Source: Phaseolus vulgaris (lineage: Eukaryota > Streptophyta > Magnoliopsida > Fabales > Fabaceae). Taken from it: a DNA stretch of 64,000 nucleotides. The position numbers were made by a program, and so were the translations under genes. Below are positions 1-11,615 of this stretch, piece by piece; position 1 is the first letter of the stretch; the number at the start of each line of letters is the position of its first letter. The notes below the pieces were generated by a model that had not been told where the DNA came from, did not search any database, and saw nothing but the letters and a program-made list of their open reading frames with translations. Location: NCBI RefSeq assembly GCF_000499845.2, contig NC_023753.2, positions 22,723,932 through 22,787,931 on the forward strand, read 5' to 3'.

Positions 1-326
1 AGAAAAACATAACTTCCATGCTTAGCCACAAATTGAGCCTATTTCAATAAATCATTAGACTACAATGAATATAGATTTTTCTTATGCAATACATTTTTAT
101 TTTGTCCATACAACAATATATTTTCAATTATTTATAATTGTATCACACAGTTTACTTTCAGTTAGTTTAAATTATAATTTAATAATTTAAAACCATAACC
201 TTAAATTATCTTAGGGAAAATATATATTTTTAGTCAGTTCTTTATTTCATATAATGAAATTTATGATTTAATTATTTAAATACAAATTTTACATCACCAT
301 CTTCATCTAATGATATTAAACAATCC

Positions 327-421
327 CTAAATATAATTAATATACTTTTTATTTACACAATTCATAAATATAATTAATATACTTTCTATTTACACAATCC
401 ATAAATATAATTAATATACCT
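327..421. repeat. 37-bp tandem repeat, about 2.5 copies
   Basis: A unit containing AAATATAATTAATATAC followed by a TATTTACACAAT segment occurs at 327-363 and 364-400, and partly at 401-421. Copies differ by only a few bases. No function is evident. Confidence 0.7.
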
Positions 422-1092
422 TTTATAATGGATCCAAAGATATTTTCAAAATCATATTCATTACACTAAAAACGGCACAGTGGCATTTAAAGTAAATAGG
501 GGTAGAGATCCAAATCATGACTTTCAGGAGAAATATCCTTTTATGATTTTGTAACTATAACAACTTCCATACAAAACCTTTCTGTAGGATAAATTATAAT
601 GTTCTTCATACACCATAAATTTTATTATAACACATTGTTTTCAAGTACAATGCATATATTTTATTCAAAATACCAAATTTCTTTCAAAATAATTTTATGC
701 AAATAAATTGCCTATTAAAATATAATAATAAATTAAAAATATTTTTCTAATCAGAATTTAACAAAAAAAACAGCAAACTCGTCCGTGCAAAGTGCCTAGG
801 ATTAGTTTACCCATAAAAATAACTATATAAATATCTTTTAAGTTTTTAATTAATTCATGAATATTTCTTATGAGATAAATTAAAATGATTATCATTCTTA
901 CATGTGTATATTTTTTTTTCCTTTAAAACCTCGTCTATAGTTCTCTTTTTAACAACTACCACCCTGTAATAAATAAAAAATTAACCATAAAAGTTCCTAA
1001 AATACAAAATTCCTTAAATTAAATATTAATTATAAATTAAATTTAACTATGACTTTTATTTTTTTTTCAACAAAAAATAAAATAAATTAAAG

Positions 1093-1115
1093 TGGAGCAT
1101 TTCGTAAATGCTCCA
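1093..1115. repeat. short perfect hairpin
   Basis: A 10-bp inverted repeat (TGGAGCATTT and its complement) is separated by the three-base loop CGT. It stands out against the AT-rich surroundings. It could be a remnant of a small transposon end or SINE tail; nothing nearby decides this. Confidence 0.4.
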
Positions 1116-2814
1116 ACCTTATACAATCTGAAACGTTACACACCAATTGCCGCCAAATAGATTACAAACAACACATAGAAATAACTCTTCCTAAACTATG
1201 ACTTTTAATTTAATTTTCGTGATTAATTAGTTACATAAAATACTATTAGAAACATGGACTGAGTTTAAGTAGGATGAATTGAGTTTTTAGAAATTTTCAA
1301 AGATTTTTTCAAACTAATGAGTTATATTATTTGAATCAACTTATTCTTTAAAAACAAAAAAAGCTCATCTTTAAAAAATATCAATATCAATATCATTTTG
1401 TACATGTTAATTATACAAGGTTCAATTCAAATTAAGACAAGAGTTACATTTAATTGAGTTGTTTACAAAGAATAATTTTTCATCTCCTTTAAACTTAACC
1501 CAAAATAAAATTCATGTGTATATTATTTTGTTATAACTAATAATTAGATTTTAATTTATAAATATTAATAATTTAAGTTATAATATTATACATATTTATA
1601 TTTTGAAATAATATAATATACAAAACAATATTTATTTTATATTTTATTTTTAGATTTAGTAAAAAAGTGAATTGACGAATTAAAAGAGCCTAATTTGAAA
1701 TGTTGAAAAGAACAACCACAAGAGCCAAATTATGGGGACTAGATAAAAGTAAAGAATTATTGTATATAATAACATTTGTCTTAATGCATTGTGAAATAAA
1801 AAAAAAAACAAATAATTAAGACAAATTTATCTCGTCCACTTGTTAATGATAACTATTAATAAGTTGGCAAACTTCAAATTTAAAAAATTTTCGACAATAA
1901 ATTACTATTAATAATGCAAACAATTTAACGGAGATATAAATTTCACGAATATAATAAAATATTTGGAAATTTAAAAACTACTGGTAGTAATAATCCTATA
2001 AAAACCAACATATATGATTAAATTAAGAAAATAACAATATGTTACAATCAGCTATATATATTATAGTTGACTAATAATACTAATATGAACATAATAATCA
2101 AATTATTATTAATTAGTGAGATAAAAGTATTCTATATCTCTATATTTTTAAGAAAATAAATAAATAATGAATAATTTGTAACGTGTCATTACTTCTAATA
2201 TTTAAGTATTTTATATATTTTTATTTTTTATGATTTTAAAATATAATTAAAGACAAAATAGAATTATGAATTATATACATCAAAATAAAGAATTCTATAT
2301 TATGTTATAAATATAATAATAGTATTAATAATAATAATTATTATTGTAATTAACATGTTTCGGTTGAATATTACAATACTAATTATTTTGTTAAATTTTA
2401 AAATTGTTGACTAATTCATTAATACTAATAATGCAAGTCTGGCAAGCTTTGGTGCCATAATTCTTATAATTTATTAATATCCATTAATTATTAATATCAA
2501 ATTTAATGTGTCTTGGTCAATGAAACCTTCTAAGTCGTATAATTATTCAATTAAAGAGACACACAATAGTATAAATATAAGAAAATATGTTATCATTTCT
2601 TCGAGTTTCTATTTTATAATAATTTATATATTATATACTATCGAGTACCAAATAATAAAGATTTATAATATATCATGTGTTAATTCATGAAATCGTTAAA
2701 ATAGTTACGACAGTTTATTTTGTAATGCGGCACTAACTACTCATATTACTCACAATTCGATCTTAACTTACAAGTAATTACCAAGTCATCTTAATAATAA
2801 TACATATGTAAGGA

Positions 2815-3075
2815 AGGATGTGACCTAAAAAATTACGATTATATTGTCACTTTATTGAGCCTCTACTTAAGCTCATAAGTCTATAAATACCTCAATCCTC
2901 TCACGAAGGAGATCTATTGTATTATTCATTTTACTCATACAAAATCATGTGCATTCTTACTGACTTGAGCATCGGAGGATCTTCTGCAGGTGCATCGCCA
3001 CTTAACGGAACAACTTAGATATTCTTATAACACTCACATACACATTAAAAGAAGAACAAATCATCCTCAGTAAGA
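2815..3075 (+). repeat. gypsy LTR-like fragment, plus orientation
   Basis: A TATAAATACC box near 2880 is followed by a CTGACTTGAGCATCGGAGG segment and a GCAGGTGCA motif. This order resembles the promoter-R-U5 part of Ty3/gypsy LTRs, and the complement of the TAT-1 LTR has a similar CTCACTGACTTGATCGTCG segment. No internal region or TSD was found, so this is a remnant or solo LTR with uncertain ends. Confidence 0.4.
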
Positions 3076-3201
3076 ACAATTTGGTTCCTTGAATTAAACA
3101 ATATCTTATATAAATGACATTGTGCTTGACAAAATGGTTTGAAAATATGTGTTTGCATAATCAATTAATAGAGTTTATTTTGTAACTATTGTCGCCAAAA
3201 A

Positions 3202-3685
3202 CTATAGGTCGGATCTTGGAGGTGGTCTCCGGGTCAATCCCGCGTTGTTAGAGCCTTCGGGTACTTGGGGATCACTGCATGATGAGGTAAGTTCCACCTG
3301 TTGAGAAGATTTCGACGATCAAGTCAGTGAGAACATTAAATAAGTGTGTAGTATGTATTGCATAAAATAACACTTACCTTTATTCAGGGTCTCAGGGCCC
3401 TTTTATAGCACTCGTAGATCTTTCTTCAGGAGATTGTAAAAACCTTTTGAATTGTCAGTATATTCCCCTTTATTCAGGGGTGATGATATACAAAGTATTG
3501 TCTCTAGTTACGTTTTTACTAATTTTGTGTTGAAAAAGAAACCATAATTAACTGATTTAGACGTATTAAATATCAAGCGCCTTCTTTGGGCTTTTATTAA
3601 CATGACCCAATTTGATCGATTCGATTTGACTGACTCAAAAACATCTATTGGGCCTGACTCATTGGGTTGAAGACACTCGATCCAC
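3202..3685 (-). repeat. TAT-1 3' LTR
   Basis: It aligns over its whole length with 26775-27243. It contains, read on the minus strand, a TATAAAAGGGCCC promoter core (plus-strand 3395-3410) and ends near TGTGGATC at 3685. The outer boundary near 3202 is uncertain because the flank (GTCGCCAAA) resembles the primer-site flank of the other LTR. Confidence 0.7.
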
Positions 3686-3996
3686 AATCTCTTTACCACC
3701 GTCGTGCCACTGCATACCACCGTGAACCAGGTATATCTTGTCCTTTTAGTTTACTCATTTTGTTTTCCTTTACCAGTGGTTTTACTGTTTTTATCGATTT
3801 ATTTGGGTTATGCTTTATTATTTCTGGATTATTTAGCTGTAACATTTTTTTTCTGAAACTCTTGCACTTTTTGGATGTTTTAGTTTTCTCTTTTAAAGAT
3901 GGATTATGCTTCTGCTTACCCTTGGGCCAAAAAAGATTTAATTAAAGAAACCTCTATTTATACAATTTGCTTAAAAATTAGGGATTTGAGGGGAAT

Positions 3997-5443
3997 TTGG
4001 GGGGGTTGAATAAGACCAATGAGAATTTAGTTAAGGTCATAGTGTGCGGGGAGGATGAACTTATGTGTTGTGATAAGTCGTCCGATCCAAATAAGCCTTT
4101 CTATTTCTTTTACACTGCCTTTTTTACCAAACTGAGATCAATGATGCCACTGCCCAGCTGCATCAAAACAGTTGGACGTTCATCCGAGCTTTTGTCATTT
4201 TGTGCTCTCAGTTCGGCATTTTGCCGACCTTGAATATTTTTCTTTTTACTTTTTTTAATTTAAGAGTTCTAGTAGAAAACTTTGGGTGTCTATGAATAGT
4301 GTATTTGAGAGGGGTTTGCTTTCCCTCTTCCAATCCTTTTACAAAAACTTCAAGGGCCAATTTATAGAGGTTCGTCCTTCGATTGGTGATCTGACTTTGT
4401 TAGATGGCTTCCCCCTATATTGGTCAACCAATCCCCGTTTCCAAAGTGCGCGCCGACTTGAAGACTTGGATCCAAGGGAGCGAGGAGTATGCGATTTTTT
4501 GAAAAACCTTAAGGTTGTTTTTGATACATCGATGATCTTGACGAAAGAGTTTCGAGCGGGTTCCTTAAAAGCTTATATTGGTATATCACCCCTTTTCAGT
4601 CCAATTTGCTTAGTAAAAACTTGTTGGTTCGCTTTGCTTATGCTCCTTGTTTTGGTTACTTTTGCAAAGAAAATGCTATCTTATGTTAGCAAAGTTGAGC
4701 TCGTCGAGTGAATTAAGCGAATGATGGCAACCAAGACCGCCTTGGTGGCGAGTGAAGCCACCCTGGGTGGAGTGCATTTTTTGTCCGACTAGGACGAACG
4801 TACCGCCTCTAGGCTAGTTTTCAAAAGAAAAAGGTCGAAAGCCCTGATTTCCTCGATGCAATCCAACTCGAACGGTCGTATCCCCGATATGGAGGTCCTA
4901 ACCATTCAGGATTGTTACGTTGTTGGTAGCTCGAAGAGGAAGGCGAGCTTGTGGGACTCGAACTTTGATATTTCAAGCCACAACAAGTCTTGCTACCTTT
5001 TCGAAGATGACGTTACTCAGCTAAAGGATCACAACAAGGATCGCCTCTGTAGCAAGGTCGAAAGTTTGCTTGGTCAAGTCACAATATTGGTATGCTTGGC
5101 TAATGAGAAAGCCAAAGAACGAAAGAGGGCGGAAGACAAGAAAGCTCATCAGATAACTAATCTCCAAAAGGAAGTGAGCCATTTTCAGGCTGATAACTTT
5201 GAGGTTGATCGTCTTCATTCAGAGTCAACCCGATGGGCCCAAGAGAAAGTAGACTTGTACAACCAAGTGAAACAGATGGAGAAGGTTATAAGTGACTTGA
5301 ATGAGGGCACGACTCGGAAGGAGGTTGATCTATCCAAGACAATTGATGCCTTAAAAGATGACGTGGCAAGCTCATACGTTGTGGGCTTCAAAGCCGCTTT
5401 GGAACAAGCCACCATCATTCACCCTATAATTGATTTATCATAG
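3997..5443 (+). pseudogene. antisense accessory ORF of Tat element (putative gypsy-type transposon protein)
   Basis: Three open pieces on the strand opposite to TAT-1 gag-pol form one decayed gene. The piece at 4286-4711 carries a segment with FPLYWSTNPRF and ERGVCDFLKNL, which fits the Pfam family called putative gypsy type transposon. The piece at 4856-5443 (195 residues) is a long charged coiled coil ending in GFKAALEQATIIHP and a DLS C-terminus, also usual for this protein. Similar ORFs are known in reverse orientation between pol and the 3' LTR of Tat-lineage elements; their role is unknown. Stops and frame changes near 4233-4286 and 4711-4856 make it a pseudogene. The assignment rests on remembered family motifs. 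Confidence 0.65.
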
Positions 5444-5563
5444 ATAAAATCTTGCTAGGTTGTGATTGATAGAAAAATAGTTGATGATTCTTAGCTTAAT
5501 TTATCAATTTTCTGAAAATTTAATTTTTTAAATACTCGTTATGTATTAAATCTAAGACCTTTA

Positions 5564-6613
5564 TGCTAGAATATATGACCTTAAACGAGAGGGGGTGAAT
5601 TGTTTAAGAGGGGTTTTTGAAAACTTTTTCAGCTTGAACAAAATCCTTTGTGTGAATCCAGATCAGAATTTCAATTAGCCAAGAATTTAAGCACAAAACA
5701 ACAAAGCACCAGAAAAACAATCGGTTGTTTACACCAGTAAAGCAATAACAACTTAATTTAAAGGAGTTTAAGGGAAGAAAGAGATACACAAACAGTTTAT
5801 ACTGGTTCACTCTTAAACCAAGAGCTACATGAAGTCCCTAGAAGCCACTGGGCAATCCACTAAGCAATCAAAACAGATTACACACAAACCACCAAAGTAG
5901 TGACCTTGAACCCTTCAAGAAACACACTCACTTTGGCACAACACACACCAAGAATGTTGATCTTGACCACCTCAAGAGCACACAACACTCCTTGGCAACA
6001 ACACCAGAAAATACAGAAGATTCAGAACGAATTACACTTGTTTACAGAACAATATGAAATCAATACAGATGCAATCCTATTCCACTCTTTCTTGAGAAAA
6101 CCCAAAGCTTGATGTGAATGTTCAAAACTTGAAAGCAATCTTTCTCACAACTGAAAACTCAAATATGTTTCTCTTTTTGTTTAAAAACATAAACAAACAT
6201 TTTATACTTTTCAAAGATTGGTCAAAGCATTTAATAGAGGAGCGTATTCAGTTGGAAATCATTTAAAGCACATTCAACCATCAAAACAGAATTCTGTTTG
6301 GATTTTTCAAAGAAACAATCGATTGTTTTGGTTTGATAGCAAGTCAACCAACCAAAACAATTTTCAACCTTTTCAAAAACACCTAAGAGTAAAACAATCG
6401 GTTGTTTCGACAAAGCAACAGGTTGTTTTTCACTTAGTTTGAAAAACACTTAAATTCAAAATGTTTTAAAACACATTAGCTTTAGATTCAACAAAGAGTG
6501 GATTACACTTTTAAACTACCCAGATCCTACCCCAAACACAGCAGCAACTTCAACTTTGCATCAAACACTTTGGATTTGGATTCTTCAAAGCCCTTGATCA
6601 CTCTAGATCAACA
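5564..6613 (-). repeat. COP-1 3' LTR
   Basis: 1050 bp, with the GAGAGGGGGTGAATTG and AGAATATATG terminal region shared with COP-2 and COP-4 LTRs. It carries palindrome copies at about 5716, 6314, 6392 and 6413. The first cluster has one palindrome here but two in the right LTR. Confidence 0.88.
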
Positions 6614-6920
6614 ATCTCCCCCTATTTGATGAAGACAAATCCCTGATTGCTTGTGTTGGACTTTGTTTGAATATGAAGCAGTTCATGCAAAATAAAACTT
6701 ATGCAATACAAAGCATCTATAACAGCAGGTTAGAATAGCACATTAGCTCGTTTTCTGCATAAACATCAAAGCAGAGAAAACCAACCAAAAAGGCAAACCA
6801 TATACAAACTTTAAACATCAGCAACAACAGCAAAATAAAAAACCATTCAAGCAGATAGAGTTTGCAGAGTTTAAGACAACACAAAACCAAATCTCTCTCC
6901 CTATTTGTCTTCACAAATAG
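6614..6920 (-). promoter_or_regulatory. COP-1 polypurine tract and upstream hairpin plus second tract
   Basis: On the minus strand the 3' LTR is preceded by AAATAGGGGGAGAT, the usual plus-strand primer site for Sirevirus-like copia elements. About 280 bp upstream, 6901-6920 forms a perfect hairpin (CTATTTGT, 4-base loop, ACAAATAG) running into a second purine-rich tract at 6892-6904. The same pair is found in the other copia elements of the window. Confidence 0.7.
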
Positions 6921-7054
6921 ACTTTAGGAAGAGATAAAATAGAAATTGTTCTAGATAAAACAGAATATAAAGAGAAAGAGCAGTAAAGCATCCAGATTGC
7001 AGAAACAATCGGTTGTCCCGAGCAATCAACCAATTGTTTTTCTTTCAGTATTTT

Positions 7055-8342
7055 TCAGTATTCCTTTCCATATTGTAGCTCAAAAATCTGATTTTGAACA
7101 ACTTCAATATGTTCATCAAGGGTCTGAAAACGAGTGTCCATGCTCTGGAATCTGTTGTCAATGTTCTGGAAATTTGTAACACAAAGATCATGGAGATTTC
7201 TTTGATTTTCCGCAAAGCCATCAAGCCTATCCACCATGTATCTCTCAAAAGAAGACATTGAGGGAGTCCCATCCCCTTGGTGTCCAGCACTTGTTCCAGC
7301 ATCAAAGTCAGTTGCAGGTTGTTCTTCATTCTGAACATTCATATTAGCATCTTGATCTTCATCAAAATCAGCAGGTGCAACACTTGAGGAACCACCATGA
7401 TCACCATCCTTGCTTACCCATTTTCCATTGATCTTGGTGAAACCCATTTTGCTTAGTGAACCATTGTTCACTTCTTGTGTTGATTTCACCAACTCAGAAG
7501 TTTCATCCTCAAGATTCACTTCAAAATAGAGTAAAAATTTAGATATTAAAACAACATAGGGGTAATGGTAGTCACTTAACCTCATGGATTTTTGCATATG
7601 CTCTTTGATGATATGAATCCAATTGATCTTGACTTTCTTCATGACGCAATAGATATAGACAAGGTCTTATTCTATTAAAACAGAATGGTTGCTCCCCCTT
7701 GGAGTTAGAATCCAAGTGAGAATGAGAGCCAACACCCTCTCATCTAATTTCAGCCCTCCAACTGAACAAGTTCTTACTTGAGCTTGTGGATTCTTCAAAC
7801 AACTTTTGTAATATTGAATCTTGTTGAAGTTTTCCACTACACCAATGTTTTCTTTATTAATTCTCAGCCCAACATATTTCAAACCAGTTACAGCAGCCCA
7901 TACATCATGGGTATTCTCCATGTCTACACCCTTAACATGTGAAACAAGATTGTTTCCTTCAAACTTCAAGTTTGTGTAGAAGACCCGAATTAGATCCGGA
8001 TATATGTTCCCCTTCATCTCCAAGAACCTCTTCAGCAGTTGTTCCTTGAGAAGCCTTTCTCACATTGTCCAGCTTTTGGCTTTTCAACCAATCAAAGGAG
8101 ACAACTTTTGGATTGTTTATCACTTTTTTATTTGTTTCAAAGCGATATCTCTTAATCAATTCATTATCTCCTGAAAACCAGCCCTCAAGATGTCCTCCTG
8201 ACCTCACAACCCTAGTTTTATCCTCTTTGAAGTAGGAGGAGTGAAATCCGTGAAAGTAGAATGAGAAAAAGGCACACACACAAGGAGAGAAAGAGATGAT
8301 GCAAGAGATGAGCCAATGGGTTGTTTTTGTGAAGGAAAACAA
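7055..8342 (-). pseudogene. COP-1 accessory ORF3 (plant transposon protein-like)
   Basis: Three minus-strand pieces (8342-7959, 8023-7667, 7642-7055) match one after another the ORF3 protein of COP-5. Shared landmarks are LEGWFSGD, YPDLIRVFYTNL, LVSHVKGVD, LTPRGSNH and a C-terminal SMSSFERYMVDRLD segment followed by a heptad-like coiled region. The N-terminal two thirds resemble the domain Pfam calls putative plant transposon protein; function unknown. A frame change near 8050 and a stop near 7667 break it. It lies between gag and the 3' LTR, where Sireviruses such as SIRE1 keep an envelope-like ORF, but I see no convincing membrane segment. Unlike COP-5, it reads through the position where COP-5 has a TAG. 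Confidence 0.65.
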
Positions 8343-9028
8343 CTGCAGCAGATTTTATAGCAAAGCAGAAACGTTCTTTGATCCTTTGGTGATAGTGGGT
8401 TTCAGTTTTCAAGGTAGAAAAACTGGTCCAAACCTTGCACAGAAAACGTCAGCATGGAGCAGAAAAACACATGGTCAGCACATGTGACTTTTGACTAGAC
8501 ATAAAGGCTCTTGAATTTTCAAGATATGGAATATATTCCTTTATGAAAAGATGTAACTTCCTACAGAACCAAATCAGGCTTTCAAGACAACTTTATTGAC
8601 TTAAAGACTCATTAAATTGTGAATTTGCAAAAGATAGAATCCATAGAGAAATCAAATCAATTCTTCACAGTGTTGTCATAGAAGAAACAATCGGTTGTTT
8701 CAAGGAAATAATCGGTTGTTTTTCTGCAGCAGTTTAATAAAATGTGAATTCCAAGCATAAACTGAGAAAGGTTTAAAACAAATGCAATTGTTCATTTGAA
8801 AAAGGAGAAATTAATCATGAATTAGTAATTGAAAAGCAAAGACAAGGAAGGTCTTATCCTTTTGTTATGAAGTCCTTTCAATGAGTCATTGTTTGTGATC
8901 AAGAATGCTTCTTTTGGCTTTTGAAACAGCTTGGTCTGGTATCATCTTTTAATTCAGTTCTAGACAGACTACTTTTCTTCCAAAAGCTTGATCAGCTAAC
9001 TCAGGACTTCACACTTTACTCAGTATCC
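8343..9028 (-). other. COP-1 non-coding segment in place of pol
   Basis: Between the gag end and ORF3 there are no pol motifs. The segment holds one palindrome pair (8685 and 8706, 21 bp apart). Its gag-proximal edge keeps a CAG (rc of 9029-9031) at the position where pol-bearing copies have the candidate splice acceptor. pol was probably lost by deletion. Confidence 0.6.
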
Positions 9029-9044
9029 CTGCATCATAATGAGT

Positions 9045-10763
9045 TCAAGCAACAAGATTTAATCCCTTTACAAATGTGGGTCCTTTTGATTTACCTTTAT
9101 CATTTGAAACCTCACAACCTTTGGGAATCCATTTCATGATACCTTTAGGAACAAAATATTTCCTAATTTTACAGAATATGACAGAATGGCCTCTCTTCAT
9201 GCAATAAAAGCATGTAACAACCGGTTGTTTCGATTTAACAATTGGTTGTTTTTCTGGCAGTTTTGAAAAAGACTTTGAAAATTTATCTTGTTTGTTCTGT
9301 GGATTAAAACCTAATCCTGCTTTTCCAAAAACACAATTTTGAGATGTCAAGACATTCTCAAAGTTGGATTTACCCTTTGAAAGCTTGTCCACGGTTCTAA
9401 CAAGATAATGAACTTTCTTTTCAAGATTTTCACAATTTTCACACACAAGAGAGTCACACACATGAGAAGAGTTTTTGCAATGGTTTTCAAGATTTTCAAA
9501 ATCATTTTTTGACTCTTCAAGTGTCTTGGCCCTTTTTTCAAGCCAACTGTTCAACCCTTTCAATCGGTTGTTTGAGAGAGCCAATCGGTTAGCTTCTTCA
9601 TGAGTTTCTTTAAAAGCTTGAAGTAATTGACTATAATTTTCAGCCCTTAAGGAAGCACATGAACTTACACTGCTTGAGCTGCTTGAATCATCATCTCCTT
9701 CTGCCATTAAACATAGGTTGGCTTTTTCATCTTCACTTGATGAGGAGTTTGATGAAGAGACTTCATTTTCATCCCAAGAAATATATGCTCTTTTTTATTT
9801 TTCCCTTCTTTTCCTTGTAGCTTGACTTCTTCTCCCTCCCTTATTTATTTGGGCAATCAGATTTTATATGCCCTTGTTCACCACAACCAAAGAGAGTATA
9901 ATTGTTAGAATTGAAATCACTAGTTTTCTTGTTTCCATACCTTTCTTTGTTGGAATCTTTGTTGCGATTTCTTTTCAAGAACTTACTAAACTTTTTGGAC
10001 AACAAGCTAAGGTTTTCTTCCTCATTTTCATCACTTGAATCTTGTTTACTCTGGTACTTGGCAACTTTCAAGGCAATGCTCCTCACATGCTTGTCTTCAC
10101 TTTCTTGAACATTGAGTCTATTCATCTCCAACTCATGTTCTCTAAGCTTACCAAACAATGAGGCCGTAGTCAAGGATGTTAAGTCTTTTGATTCAGATAT
10201 TGCTGTTACCTTAGGTTGCCAAGATCTATCAAGGCACTTGAGAATCTTGATGTTTAGTTCCTCTTTATCAAAGGTTTTCCCAAGGCTCATTAGATAGTTG
10301 ATGATGTGAGTGAACCTGTTTTGCACTTCAACAATATATTCTCCCTTGAGCATTCTAAACATCTCATACTCTTGTATTAGAGTATGTTTCCTTGCTCTCT
10401 TCACATCATTTGTTCCTTCATGGGTTCCAAAGTGTCCCACATCTCCTTAGCCGATCAGCATTGTGAGATCCTGAAAAATTCATCTGAATTCAAGGCAGAT
10501 GTTATGATATTCTTGGCAATACAATCAAATTTGGCCTTTTTATTTTCAGCATCAGTCCATTGGGACCATGGTTTTTCAATAGAAGATCCATCCTTTTCAA
10601 ATTTAGGAATAAAAGGGCCATTTTCAATTGCATCCCAAATTCCTTTATCAAGAGATGTAACAAAGATTTTCATTCTAACTTTCCAAAATTGATAATTCAA
10701 ACCATAGAACAGAGGTGGTCTGTTAATTGAGACACCCTCCCCAAAAGGTAGTTTTTCAGCTAT
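9045..10763 (-). pseudogene. COP-1 Gag, long form, broken
   Basis: The frame begins at 10763, where the ATG conserved in COP-2 and COP-4 is ATA. The N-terminal part (FWKVRMKIF, IWDAIENGPFIP, WSQWTDAE) is the copia Gag N-terminal domain. 10440-9841 adds the UBN2-type part (HEGTNDVKRARKHTLIQEYE, RFTHIINYL) and a zinc knuckle CX2CX4HX4C (FGCGEQGHIKSDCPNK). 9707-9045 adds a Ser-rich stretch, a coiled coil and a second knuckle (CFYCMKRGHSVIFC). A stop and frame change near 10440 and another break near 9840-9707 disable it. It matters because the central 200-odd residues present here are missing from Gag in COP-2, COP-3, COP-4 and COP-6. A GTAAGT (9668-9663) lies at the conserved donor position. 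Confidence 0.8.
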
Positions 10764-10823
10764 AGAAAAAAGATTTTAGGATCAACCTTGAATATTTTTC
10801 AAGTACCAAGCTCTGATACCAAT

Positions 10824-11615
10824 TATTAGAATATATGGACTTAAACAAGAGGGGGGGGGGGTGAATTGTTTAAGAGGGGTTTTTGAAAACTTTTTTAGTA
10901 TGAACAAAATCCTTTGTGTGAATCCAGATCAAAATTTTAGTTATCCAAGAATTTAAGCACAAAATAGCAAAGCACCAGGAAAAACAATCGGTTGTTTCTA
11001 CGAAACAATCGGTTGTTTATACCAGTAAAACAATAACAACTTAATTTAAAGGAGTTTAAGGGAAGAAAGAGATACACAAACAGTTTATACTGGTTCACTC
11101 TTAAACCAAGAGCTACATGAAGTCCCTAGAAGCCACTGGGCAATCCACTAAGCAATCAAAACAGATTACACACAAACCACCATTTATACTTTGCAAAGAT
11201 TGGTCAAAGCATTTAATAGAGGAGTGTATTCGGTTGGAAATCATTTAAAGCACATTCAACCATCAAAACAGAATTCTGTTAGGATTTTCAAAGAAACAAT
11301 CGATTAAAACCACGAAACAATCGATTGTTTTGGTTTGACAGCAAGTCAACCAACCAAAACAGTTTTCAACCTTTTCAAAAACACCTAAGAGTAAAACAAT
11401 CGGTTGTTTCGACAAAACAACAAGTTGTTTTTCACTTAGTTTGAAAAACACTTAAATTCAAAAGGTTTTAAAACACATTAGCTTTAGATTCAATAAAGAG
11501 TGGATTAGACTTTTAAACTACCCAGATCCTACCCCAAACACAACAACAACTTCAACCTTGCATCAAACACTTTGGATTTGAATTCTTCAAAGCCCTTGAT
11601 CACTCTTGATCAACA
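10824..11615 (-). repeat. COP-1 5' LTR, internally deleted
   Basis: 792 bp, against 1050 bp in its partner. About 310 bp are missing where CACAAACCACCA joins TTTATACTTTGC near 11180. It has gained one extra 21-bp palindrome unit (10982 and 11003). A run of G (about 10852-10861) has expanded. Confidence 0.85.

Larger units (their letters stand above)
1..2814. other. AT-rich gene-free DNA
   Basis: This stretch is strongly A+T rich and I see no coding region, RNA gene or complete transposon in it. The only open frame of any length (60 codons near 2508) is low-complexity and resembles no family. It contains a 37-bp tandem repeat and one strong hairpin, listed separately. Confidence 0.6.
5564..11615 (-). 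mobile_element. COP-1: copia element with gag and accessory ORF but no pol
   Basis: The element is bounded by LTRs at 5564-6613 and 10824-11615 and by a perfect 5-bp TSD, CTTTA (5559-5563 and 11616-11620). Read on the minus strand it holds a 5' LTR, a primer-binding site matching initiator Met tRNA (TGGTATCAGAGC, near 10806-10822), a long gag, about 690 bp of non-coding DNA, an accessory ORF, and a polypurine tract next to the 3' LTR. No protease, integrase, RT or RNase H motif is present anywhere inside. The LTRs differ by several percent and the right one has lost about 300 bp, so the copy is not recent. It sits in the 3' region of TAT-1. Confidence 0.9.

Noticed and set aside
2508..2690. 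60-codon plus-strand open frame
   Set aside because: Low-complexity Ile/Tyr/Ser-rich product of AT-rich DNA, no homology recognised, no regulatory context.
7959..8342. Membrane-like N-terminus of a possible envelope protein in COP-1
   Set aside because: The hydrophobic segment (CIISFSPCVCAFFSFYF) is upstream of the region conserved with COP-5 ORF3, whose N-terminus is basic and hydrophilic. It is probably untranslated sequence read by chance.
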